Source of the DNA: Zeus faber
Lineage: Eukaryota; Chordata; Actinopteri; Zeiformes; Zeidae
Direction: 5' to 3'
DNA: 64,000 bases
Assembly (NCBI GenBank): GCA_960531495.1
Contig: OY482860.1
Location: forward strand, 30,085,115-30,149,114
The notes beneath the pieces were generated by a model, which saw nothing but the letters and a program-made list of their open reading frames with translations, ran no database searches and was not told where the DNA came from. Position numbers and translations under genes: made by a program. This document shows positions 56,401 to 64,000 of the stretch, piece after piece. Position 1 is the first letter of the stretch; each line of letters opens with the position of its first letter.

Positions 56401-58888
56401 AATGACATTCGTATTTGTGCCGCAACCAAAAACGATATAATTGGGAGTAAAATAGTTGAATTGCAAACAATAATGCTCATTTGAAAGGAGAATATTGGTT
56501 GAATAATTTAATACATTGAATATATAATCTGACAAATATTTCATTTTCTGATTAAATATCTTCCCTTTTGTTTTCAGTTTAGATCACAGATCCACGGATG
56601 ACGCGGTCTCCCAGGTACTGCACACCACGCTCACGCACCTGGATGGCCAGAAGGGGGCCTATGTGAGAATGCTGTTCATTGATTATAGTTCAGCTTTCAA
56701 CACCATAGTTCCCACCAGACTGGCTGTCAAGCTGATGGAGCTAGGATTGAATGCTCCGCTGTGCACCTGGATCCTGGACTTCCTCACAGGCCGCCCCCAG
56801 GTGGTCAAGGTGGGGAAGTACATGTCAAGCTCCCTCACCCTGAATACAGGATCCCCCCAGGGCTGCGTCCTCAGCCCCCTACTGTACTCCCTGTACACAC
56901 ATGACTGTGTGGCCAGGTCCAGCTCCAACACCATCATCAAGTTTGCTGACGACACCGTGGTCGTGGGCCTGATCACCGACTGCGATGAGAAGGCCTACCG
57001 CGAGGAGGTGGCTGACCTGTCACTCTGGTGCCAGGACAACAGCCTACACCTGAACGTCAGCAAAACCAAGGAGCTGATTGTGGACTTTAGGCGTGGATCA
57101 CAATCGAGGACGCACGCACCCTTGTGGATTAATGGGACTTCTGTCGATAGGGTGAGCAGCTTCAGATATCTGGGAGTCCACATCACAGAGGACTTAACAT
57201 GGACTGTTCACACAGACACTCTGGTGAGAAAGGCGAGGCAGCGTCTCTACCACCTCAGGCAGCTGAGGAAATTCTGGGTCTCGGTGAGGATCCTCAAGTC
57301 CTTCTACTCTGGAGCAGTGGAGAGCATCCTGACAGGCAACATCACTGCCTGGTTTGGGAGCTGTACTGCCCAGGACAGGCGGGCCCTGCAGAGGGTGGTG
57401 CGTTCAGCTGAACGTACCACTGGAACTACCCTCCCCCCCTTGCAGGAGTTATACACCAGGAGGTGTAGTAGCAGAGCCCGTAGGATCATGAAGGATCCTC
57501 ATCACCCCAACAACGGACTGTTTCAGCTGCTGCGGTCAGGCAAGCGCCTCCGCAGTCACGCAGCGAGAACAGAGAGACTGAGACGGAGTTTCTTCCCTCA
57601 AGCCATTAGAACTGTCAATGCTGACCTCACCAGGGGTCCTAACTGAGCCATGCACTAGGCTCCACTACCTACTGTACTGTATGTAGCATACTGTACCGCA
57701 TACTGTATCACTGTTCAGGGTTGTTCGTGATGCCGTATTGCTGCGCCGTACTGTTGTATACTGTGCTGTATTATCCCAAACACTACCTCACACTATTCAC
57801 ATTCACATGCCACTTTAATTCACATGCCACTTTAAATGCACATATCTGTATATACATAGCCATATTCCTTCAACCTATTCCATTTTATTTCAATTTATTT
57901 TTGATTGTATTTTATTCTATATATTTTTATCTTATTCTATAAGTATTCCACTTACTGTATTACGTTTTAGGAGTCAGTTAGTCGGTCTATTAGAAAGGAA
58001 TTTTCTACTTTTTATTTTATTTTATTTTTGTACTTTTTCCTAGGACTTATTGTGTGCTATCACCGGGTGCGTTGCATTACATTTCACTGCATATATGTAT
58101 GGAAGTGTGTATATGTATGTGACAAATAAAAATCTTGAATCTTGAATCTTGAATCTTTACCCAACCTTTCGTCGATCATCTTGTACATTTTATTTATTTT
58201 TGTTGGAATGTTTGCGTGGTGTGGTTTTTGAACTTTTTGTGCCAAATATAAAAAAGCCTTCTTGGCGATCTATAATCAGAGGTGCAAAAGCAGTGTTTCC
58301 ATTTGTCAACAGCTTTTGGAGCAACACTGTATCAACCAACTCATATTTCCCAAACAATCTTTCTTACATCAAGGACGACTCAGGTGCTTCTAATATAGTT
58401 TCATTCATGAGAAACATTAAACAACAACTTTCTCACACAAAGTGCAGCAATTACCTGAGAGCAGTGCTTGCTCGCTGTTGTATCACATGTAGTAAATGTT
58501 CTTCTGGTCTGTGAATGTGCTTTCTCCAGCAGTGCAATGGAACCCCCGCATCAGTTTCTGTGTATTTCATGTCAGTGTATCCAGTACAGAGATACTCAGA
58601 ATCTGCAAATGTAACGTTTCTATAGACATATAGTAAGCTTTCACAGCTTTCGGGAAAATCATTTATTTATCCTTCAGATTATTATAAAAAGTTCTATTAC
58701 AGACTCTTCAGTTAAGCAGTTACATATTGTTTGTCTCCATGCAGTGGCTGTGCGTTCCCTTTGTTGTCATGAACCCTGCTTCCTCTGACATCACCAATAT
58801 GACGCTCTCCAACACCTCCCACACCTCCTGGCTCGGTACATTGGACACCAGCACAGCCTGGATGAAGATGGATACTTTCTTAGCATTG
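50326..58888 (+). CDS. slc5a7: slc5a7-like copy C, exons 2-5 (continues past the window)
   Basis: Four exons (50326-50442, 53940-54095, 55980-56128, 58745-58888) join without phase conflict and without stops. They encode [77 protein letters not shown] and [15 protein letters not shown]. These match membrane segments 2-6 of the sodium-dependent choline transporter. WVGG is VIGG here, a change at a conserved place. Exon 1 was not found upstream and exons 6 onward were not found by the right edge. The introns are full of LINEs. The gene lies in the same orientation as copies A and B and appears the best-kept member. Confidence 0.78.
50743..50780 (+). other. Hairpin in the LINE 5' region
   Basis: Arms of 17 bases (GGTCCTGTCCTTGAAGC and GCTTCAAGGGCAGGACC) with a GTTA loop pair with one mismatch. 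The minus-strand copy keeps the left arm and 8 bases of the right arm only. Confidence 0.6.
52587..53246 (+). CDS. L2-type LINE reverse transcriptase core
   Basis: It is the longest open frame of the element, 219 codons. It contains [11 protein letters not shown] (motif A), [17 protein letters not shown] (motif B), [11 protein letters not shown] (catalytic box), [11 protein letters not shown] and [12 protein letters not shown]. The frame is broken upstream at about 52360 and downstream at about 53190. About 8 residues (a few bases LSIL-like) are missing after CILS compared with the other copy. Confidence 0.85.
   Translation: MSVTEALKTARVAARSLVLILLDLSAAFDTVNHCILSCMGITGSALSWLESYLTGRSFSVTWRGQLSVPHHLTTGGPQGSVLGPLLFAIYTTSLGPIIRSHGFSYHCYADDTQLYLSFPPDDPTVSTRISDCLADISTWMKDYHLQLNLAKTELLVFPAKQGIYHNIDIKIDSLSLVPTKAARNLGVIIDDQLTFSDHVAAVSRSCHFHYSTSEKSGRT
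53940..54095 (+). CDS. slc5a7-like copy C exon 3
   Basis: Acceptor TTTCAATGAG, donor TTTAG|GTAAGC; phase 1 in and out, 156 bp. It encodes [40 protein letters not shown] and [12 protein letters not shown] without interruption. Confidence 0.85.
54213..54370 (+). mobile_element. 5' terminal fragment of a Tc1-like transposon
   Basis: It begins AGGCCACTATATTAGGTA and continues with ACACCTGCTTGTTAATGCAA, GGCAGCAACTC, AACATGGTC and ACAACAGAATGAGGAAGAAA. This is the end and 5' leader of a widespread vertebrate Tc1 family that reads into its transposase start. Only about 155 bp is left. It is a different family from the intact Tc1 at 16.5 kb. Confidence 0.7.
54385..55445. repeat. Block with inverted-repeat arms
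   Basis: The arms 54405-54490 and 55340-55425 match in opposite orientation over about 70-80 bp: CAACCGGCAGGGAACGCAGC on the left and the complement of GCTGCGTCCCCTGCTGGTTG on the right, plus GCCAGCACTAGC/GCCAGTGCTGGC. They are about 75 percent identical. The 850 bp between has no recognised domain. It may be a fold-back-type element or two copies of one repeat in opposite orientation. Confidence 0.55.
55980..56128 (+). CDS. slc5a7-like copy C exon 4
   Basis: Acceptor GTGCGTGTCAG after a GT tract, donor CTG|GTGAGT; phase 1 in, phase 0 out. It encodes [20 protein letters not shown] and [20 protein letters not shown], matching the family's [17 protein letters not shown]. The first 40 bp and the GT tract are nearly identical to copy A. 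Confidence 0.88.
56584..58160 (+). mobile_element. 5'-truncated LINE of the L2/CR1/Rex1 group (copy c)
   Basis: It starts within the reverse transcriptase (ACAGATCCACGGATGACGCG) and runs to the 3' end AATCTTGAATCTTGAATC. The sequence is nearly the reverse complement of the LINE at 27-28.5 kb. It lies in intron 4 of slc5a7-like copy C, in sense, just after TTTTGTTTTCAG. Confidence 0.92.
56663..57646 (+). CDS. LINE reverse transcriptase C-terminal part (copy c), open
   Basis: The 327-codon open frame holds [39 protein letters not shown], the catalytic FADD and the basic C-terminal tail to NADLTRGPN. It differs from the 27-kb copy at only about seven residues. There is no internal stop, which fits a recent insertion. 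Confidence 0.9.
   Translation: MRMLFIDYSSAFNTIVPTRLAVKLMELGLNAPLCTWILDFLTGRPQVVKVGKYMSSSLTLNTGSPQGCVLSPLLYSLYTHDCVARSSSNTIIKFADDTVVVGLITDCDEKAYREEVADLSLWCQDNSLHLNVSKTKELIVDFRRGSQSRTHAPLWINGTSVDRVSSFRYLGVHITEDLTWTVHTDTLVRKARQRLYHLRQLRKFWVSVRILKSFYSGAVESILTGNITAWFGSCTAQDRRALQRVVRSAERTTGTTLPPLQELYTRRCSSRARRIMKDPHHPNNGLFQLLRSGKRLRSHAARTERLRRSFFPQAIRTVNADLTRGPN
58161..58744. other. Intron 4 of copy C, no gene seen
   Basis: AT-rich sequence; nothing recognised before the acceptor at 58743-58744. Confidence 0.45.
58745..58888 (+). CDS. slc5a7-like copy C exon 5
   Basis: Acceptor CTCCATGCAG, donor TTG|GTGAGA; 48 codons in phase 0. It encodes [35 protein letters not shown] and TFLAL, corresponding to the family's WISVPFAL and [20 protein letters not shown] region. 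Confidence 0.85.
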
Positions 58889-59064
58889 GTGAGAAGGCAA
58901 AGGCTTCTGTCAAGATGGATTGTAAATGTATAAATTGAATTCATCCAAAATTAGAGTTAGACCAGCAGGTTGAGAACTTATTACATGCTTTTTATTGTTA
59001 GTTTTTCAAGTGTGTTCACATTTACTTTTTACTGTTGGAATGACAATTTACACTTCCTTATGGT

Positions 59065-60246
59065 TCAATCCAGCACATTGTATGCAAAGGTTGCATCCAT
59101 TCCATCCATTTTCCTCCGCTTATCTGGGGCCGATTCCCAGTGGCAGCAGGCTGAGCAAGGAGCTCCAGGCCCCCTTCTCCCGGCAACGATTTCCAGTTCC
59201 TCCTGGGGGACCCCGAGGCGTTCCCAGGCCAGCTGGAATATATAATCCCTCAAGCACGTTCTGGGTCTATTCTGTGGTCTCCAGCCAGTTGGACATGCCC
59301 GGAAAACCTCCAAGGGAAGGCGCCCAGGAGGCATCCTGATCAAATACCCGAACCACCTAAAGTGGCTCCTTTCGATGCAAAGGAGCAGCGGCTCTACTCC
59401 GGGCTCCCTTCGAATGTCCGAGCTCCTCACCCTATCTCTAAGGCTGAGCCCAGCCACCCTATGGATGAAACTCATTTTGGTCGCTTGTATTCGCGATCTC
59501 GTTCTTTGGGTCACTACCCAAAGCTCATGACCATAGTTGAGGGTTGGGACGTAGATGGACTGGTAAATTGAGACCTTTGCCTTCCGGCTCAGCTCCCTCT
59601 TCACCACAACGGGCCTGACTTTTTGGATGTTGAATAGTGGCAGGTCCGAGAATGTCAGTTGGTCATCAATAATGACACCTAGATTCCTTGCAGCCTTGGT
59701 AGGAACAAGAGATAGAGAGTCGATTTTATTATCAATGTTGTGATAAATACCTTGTTTGGCCAGGAAGACCAGCAGTTCCGTTTTCGCCAGGTTTAGTTGA
59801 AGATGATAATCCTTCATCCATGTGGATATGTCAGCGAGACAATCCGAGATCCGCGTCGAGACAGTAGGGTCGTCGGGCAGAAAGGACAGATAGAGTTGAG
59901 TATCATCCGCATAGCAGTGATATGAAAAGCCATGTGAGCGGATGATGGGGCCCAGTGAGGTGGTGTATATGGCAAAGAGGAGGGGTTCTAGCACCGAGCC
60001 TTGGGGCCCCCCTGTGGTGAGGTTGTGAGGCACAGACAGCTGGCCTCGCCATGTCACACTGAACGAGCGCCCAGTAAGGTAAGATTCGAACCAGGAAAGT
60101 GCACTGCCAGATATGCCCACACTTGAGAGTATGGACAGGAGTATGCAATGATTGACAGTGTCAAAAGCAGCTGATAAGTCTAGCAGAATGAGAACCGAGG
60201 ATTTGGCAGCAGCTCTAGCAGTTTTTAAGGCCTCGGTCACAGACAA
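59065..60246 (-). CDS. Chimeric LINE ORF: L2 reverse transcriptase joined to Nimb/I-like C-terminus
   Basis: A single open frame of 393 codons holds motifs of the L2-type reverse transcriptase ([55 protein letters not shown]). Near 59627 it passes without a break into a Nimb/I-like C-terminal region (VVVKRELSRK to LGVPQEELE). Compared with the plus-strand L2 copy, about 22 bp are also missing just before the join. The open frame across two families is unusual; it may be chance. Confidence 0.8.
   Translation of the reverse strand: MSVTEALKTARAAAKSSVLILLDLSAAFDTVNHCILLSILSSVGISGSALSWFESYLTGRSFSVTWRGQLSVPHNLTTGGPQGSVLEPLLFAIYTTSLGPIIRSHGFSYHCYADDTQLYLSFLPDDPTVSTRISDCLADISTWMKDYHLQLNLAKTELLVFLAKQGIYHNIDNKIDSLSLVPTKAARNLGVIIDDQLTFSDLPLFNIQKVRPVVVKRELSRKAKVSIYQSIYVPTLNYGHELWVVTQRTRSRIQATKMSFIHRVAGLSLRDRVRSSDIRREPGVEPLLLCIERSHFRWFGYLIRMPPGRLPLEVFRACPTGWRPQNRPRTCLRDYIFQLAWERLGVPQEELEIVAGRRGPGAPCSACCHWESAPDKRRKMDGMDATFAYNVLD
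59090..59627 (-). mobile_element. 3' part of a Nimb/I-like LINE
   Basis: The minus strand encodes VVVKRELSRKAKVSIYQSIY, VPTLNYGHELWVVTQRTRSR, MSFIHRVAGLSLRDRVRSSD, SHFRWFGYLIRMPPGRLPLE and YIFQLAWERLGVPQEELE. This is the end of a LINE protein common in teleosts, tentatively the I/Nimb group. It continues directly, in the same frame, from the L2-type reverse transcriptase upstream. Confidence 0.75.
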
Positions 60247-62214
60247 CAGGGCTGTTTCGGTGGAGTGACCACTTTTGAAGCCAGATTGAAGTGTATCAAG
60301 AAGGTTGTTTCTTGACAGCTATTCTGTAACCTGTCTAGAGACCGCCCTCTCTATGGTTTTGGAAAGGAATGGGGGGAGTGAGACCGGCCGATAGTTTTCC
60401 ACTTGAGTGGGATCGAGTGAAGGTTTTTTGAGCAGTGGTGGGACCCTAGCCACTTTGAAAGCAGAGGGGAAAGTGCTGGAAGTTAGGGAAGAATTAATCA
60501 AATGTGTGATTGCCGGGGTGATAGTCGGTGATATTGCTTGAAGGAGGTTAGATGGGATTGGATCTAGCGGACAGGTAGTAGGACGGCTACATGTTAGTAG
60601 TTTAGATACCTCACTTTCAGCGAGGGGGGTGAAACCAGGGAACGATGAGCCTAGGGCTGGAGAAGACAGGTTGTGAGTAAGTTGTTTAGTGAATTGGCTG
60701 CTGATGGCTGCCACTTTGTTAGTAAAAAAGGAGGCAAGGCAGTCAGCAGTGAGGTTAGTAGCTGGAGGAGGTGGTGGAGGGTAAAGCAGAGACTTGAAGG
60801 CGGCGAATAACTTACGTGTGTCTGTGGCACCGTTGATCCTATCGTTGAATAAGGCCTTCTTTGGAGTAGTGATGCTGGAAGAGAAGGAGGACAGCGGCGT
60901 CTGGTAGCTTGCAAGATCTTCAGTTGTTTTGGATTTGTGCCATTTCCTCTCAGCTGCTCTGAGGTCAGTGCGCGTTGTCCGGAGGGTGTCAGTCAGCCAA
61001 GGGTGCGACTGGGTTGATGGAGCAGTGGACTGTCTGGTGGATAGTGGACACAGGCTATCCAGACATGAGCTCAAGGTGGAGCAGAGAGAATCAGTGGCAT
61101 CATTAACCTGCAGAGAGGAGAAAGTGCTGTGAGGTGGAAGGGAAGAGGAGAGCACAGAGGAGAAGTGGGTGGGAGACAGGTTGCCGAGATTGCTGCAGAT
61201 GGTAACCATGGGTGGGGAGGTAGAGGGTTGTTCTGGAAGCTGAACATTGAAGTGGATGAAGAAGTGGTCTGAGAGATGAAGAGGGGTGACCCTTAGGTTG
61301 TCCGTGGTGCAGCTCCGAGCAGAATGAGATCAAGTTCTTTGCCAGCCTTGTGAGTCGGTGGAGTGGGGATCTGTCTTAGGTCGAATGAGCGAACCAAAGA
61401 CAGGAAGTCAGCCGAGCTCACACTGTCCAAGTGGATGTTCATGTCTCTGAGGACGAGCATGGGACACTCAGGGTGTCAAGCTCATGGAGGAAGTCACCTA
61501 GTTGTCCTGGTGGACGGTAAATGACGACCACATAGGCTTTCACCGGAGCAGTCACCAAGACGGCGTGATATTCAAAGGAGACAAAGATGTTTAAAGGCAG
61601 CAGTGGATTAAGTTTCCATGTGTTGGAAATTAGCAGGCCAGTCCCACCACCACGGCCAGATGGTCTGGATGTGTGGGAGAATGTGTAGTTAGTGGAGAGT
61701 GCAGCCGGGGTTGCGCTATCTTCCGGTTTAATCCATGTCTCAGTGAGAGCAAGGAGCTCCAAGGAGAGGTGGTTGGCATGACCAGAAATGAAGTCTGCCT
61801 TGTTAACTGCAGATCGACAATTCCACAAGCCAACAGAGAAGGAGGTCTTAGCAGTAGATGTTTGCTGCAGAGACCTGAGGTTACCCAGATTACATCGGTG
61901 TATGGTATAACGAGGCTTTCTGGGTGACCTTGAAGTTGTAGAGATGTGGTAGTAGCACATTTTGTATGGAGTGAGAAAAAGAAGGCAGGTTTGCCTTGTT
62001 CGGTGTCCTTGCTTAGGTGGACGTGCAGAGGTAGACGTGCGTCTTTACACAGAGCGACTACAAATGGGCCAATGCTTGAAGCTAACGCTTCAAGGGCAGG
62101 ACCATAAATAGGTGATAGAATACAGCTGCTCATGTGATTAGGGTTGCACCTGGCTAAAAGCACGCCCACATAAGAGAGGACTTACCTGAATAGGGGGTGT
62201 GTCTGGAAACACAA
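59628..62214 (-). mobile_element. L2-type LINE, 5' complete, 3' end missing
   Basis: It shares its 5' start (TTCCAGACACACCCC, CAGGTAAGTCC) with the plus-strand L2 copy and carries endonuclease ([38 protein letters not shown]), linker ([19 protein letters not shown]), and reverse transcriptase. The 3' part after the DDQLTFS region is replaced by another LINE. Frame breaks lie in the endonuclease part near 61470-61330 and at about 60320. Confidence 0.9.
60319..61209 (-). CDS. L2-type LINE linker region ORF
   Basis: The 296-codon frame covers the region between endonuclease and reverse transcriptase: [68 protein letters not shown] and [18 protein letters not shown], ending in [20 protein letters not shown]. 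It has a serine/threonine-rich composition and no catalytic residues except the start of the transcriptase fingers. Confidence 0.8.
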   Translation of the reverse strand: MVTICSNLGNLSPTHFSSVLSSSLPPHSTFSSLQVNDATDSLCSTLSSCLDSLCPLSTRQSTAPSTQSHPWLTDTLRTTRTDLRAAERKWHKSKTTEDLASYQTPLSSFSSSITTPKKALFNDRINGATDTRKLFAAFKSLLYPPPPPPATNLTADCLASFFTNKVAAISSQFTKQLTHNLSSPALGSSFPGFTPLAESEVSKLLTCSRPTTCPLDPIPSNLLQAISPTITPAITHLINSSLTSSTFPSAFKVARVPPLLKKPSLDPTQVENYRPVSLPPFLSKTIERAVSRQVTE

Positions 62215-62309
62215 CCTTGTTGGCAGATCAGCAAATAGCAGTGAAATGTGCAGAGTCAAACCAGTAGTCCTAAGTTGCAATACTACAATACTAGATAACA
62301 TAAACAGAG

Positions 62310-62990
62310 CAGTGATACACTACACAGCAACCTCAGCACGAGAGCTTGTCTTACGAGCCACCCTATGCTTGAACATGGTGTTCGTTATGGCCAACCCATG
62401 ACTAGCACAGAAGTCCAATAACAAAGCACCACTCGGATTCAGATCAGGTTCCTCCCAATCACCCCCTTCCAGGTTTCTCCATCGTTGCCCATGTGAGCGT
62501 TGAAGTCTCCCAGTAGAACTAGAGTCCCTAGGCGGAGCCACCTCCAGGATATTGATTCATAGCGTGTAGGAAAGATAATACTTATATCTTACCGTTGAAT
62601 GTTATAGTAAATTTCTCCCACACACTCAGCCAAGGGCTCGTGAGTATCCCCACACCCGCCTGGCGCCCCTCACCCTGGGCGACTCCGGAAAAGGAGAGAG
62701 TCCAGCCGCTCTCCAGGAGTTTGGTTCCAGAGCCAGTGCTGTGCGTGGAGGTGAGCCCAACTATATCCAGTTGGTACCGCTCCACCTCCTGCACCAGCTT
62801 CGGCTCCTTCCCCACCAGAGAGGTGACATTCCACGTCCTTAGAACTAGTCTACGATGCGGAGGATCAGCAGGCCCAGGCCCCACCTTTATCCGCCACCCG
62901 GCTGACATTGCACCGACCCCCACGCCCATCCCTGCAGGTGGTGTGTCCACAGGGTGATATGGAAATGTTGGACAGATGAAACACCATTTA
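62310..62990 (-). mobile_element. 5' part of a Nimb/I-like LINE (endonuclease region)
   Basis: The minus strand encodes RLVLRTWNVTSLVGKEPKLV, VERYQLDIVGLTSTHS, GWTLSFSGVAQGEGRQAGVG and then, after a deletion, NPSGALLLDFCASHGLAITN with TMFKHR. These are endonuclease motifs of the same kind of LINE whose 3' part lies at 59090-59627. The region between is partly lost and partly replaced by the L2-type element. Confidence 0.75.
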
Positions 62991-64000
62991 CAGCACAATC
63001 TTAACCGATGGGTCTCACTATGACAAAGCAAAGTTGATAACTACAACCGGAACAGTTGTGTGCCAGTGTGCACAACACTTTAGCCCAATGTGTCTATCTA
63101 ACTGAATCTAAGTCACCACATGCTTTAGTAGTCAATACAAATGGTGTTCCTGAAGGCTACATGTTAAGCCCACCACCATCTTCCCTTCAAATCTATTTTG
63201 GCCATATTGGTTATTTAATCATTTTAATAACAATTCTGATTAAATCTTACACCAGGATTTTTAATTACCGGCCAATGTGTGCAGAGGGATTACAGTCTGC
63301 TGGACAACCTGGAATTTACCACTACATTACTCCCGATCCATTTTGGTGTCGGATTGTTTTTATGAGCTTGATTGCGAGTACTTGGGCACAGAATTAAAAC
63401 TGATGCCCAATATTGGTATCTGTGTATCTCTAGTATCAAGGAAAACAATATACTGTCTCGTCATATGTGTACTTTTGTTACTTTGCCCCTATGTCAGTAA
63501 TGTCAGGTCTCACTCTTGGTAGGCAGTGGCATAACAAAGGTTTTGAAGTGAAGCAACTTAATGATGCATCGCATCACGCTAAATTGAAATGATTGATAAC
63601 TAGGCTGCTATACATTCAAACCGGTCTCACGCTTTTTCATGCTCATAATCACGAAAATGTATCTATTGAAACATTTCCCGGAGCACGATTGTCCAACTTA
63701 TTTTATGCTACAGATAATGAAATGTAAACCAGTTAATTTGAAAAGACATTTTTTCACAGATTTTAGTGTGTGTGCATGGGGAAGGAGGGTGGCACAGATA
63801 AGTAGACTATTCTGACGTACTGGTGACCGACGAAAGTATGGTGGTGGGGTGGGCATGGATGTATTAAAATTTTAAATGCAGTGGGGGGTTAAATCTAGTT
63901 GACTTTAATTAAATAAAAGCGGGATACTGGTGTCTCTTTTTTCTGAATGCTTCATTCAATTCAATGTTGGGCAAGAATAGGGATATCGGGTCATACCCTC
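62991..64000. other. Right end of window, nothing recognised
   Basis: No exon of slc5a7-like copy C and no known repeat was recognised. Sequence is AT-rich with short unrelated open frames only. Confidence 0.45.

Overview
The window is teleost fish genomic DNA. It has intron-split vertebrate genes, tRNA-derived SINEs ending in the fish LINE tail with core AAGTCGCTTTGG, an intact Tc1-type transposon, five or more kinds of non-LTR retrotransposon, and abundant GT/ATT microsatellites. Very little of it is unique sequence.

Layout. (1) 1-8760: a minisatellite of about 35-45 bp units, open at the left edge of the window. It is interrupted at 1121-2641 by the 3' part of a LINE with a restriction-like endonuclease. 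Its right flank matches a dispersed repeat that recurs near 38 kb and 42 kb. (2) 8886-11395: decayed repeats, including a candidate DNA-transposon family with an acidic ORF. (3) 11396-19128, + strand: the last seven coding exons of a USP53/USP54-family gene. All splice phases agree and the reading frame is open through to a C-terminal CxxC-type tail. A SINE and an intact Tc1 element lie in its last intron. (4) 19129-23885: 3' UTR and intergenic LINE and LTR relics. (5) 23886-35689, + strand: a solute carrier 5A7 (high-affinity choline transporter)-like gene, copy A. It has eight exon-like blocks, with a one-base deletion in exon 3, exons 4 and 5 fused by a deletion, and a shortened C-terminus, so it is probably a decaying duplicate. 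A near full-length LINE sits in intron 5. (6) 35690-50325: repeat-rich DNA with one orphan slc5a7-like exon (copy B, 39580-39779), RTE and other LINE fragments, two copies of a GC-rich dispersed repeat, a fossil LTR retrotransposon, and a second LINE with restriction-like endonuclease that contains a SINE. (7) 50326 to the right edge, + strand: slc5a7-like copy C, with exons 2-5 intact and in phase. Its introns are filled with LINEs, including two L2-type copies in opposite orientation. Exon 1 and exons 6 onward were not found.

The host content is therefore the tail of one ubiquitin-protease-family gene followed by a same-strand tandem cluster of choline-transporter-like genes (A damaged, B a relic, C apparently intact so far as it is visible). 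Everything else is mobile elements and simple repeats, several nested in each other so that their relative ages can be read.

No new defence or metabolic system is visible. The most interesting signals are the origin and higher-order structure of the minisatellite, the mosaic slc5a7-like cluster with a patch of near-identity in exon 4, a chimeric LINE, and an unclassified candidate DNA-transposon family. All family names are from recognition by eye; no alignment was run.
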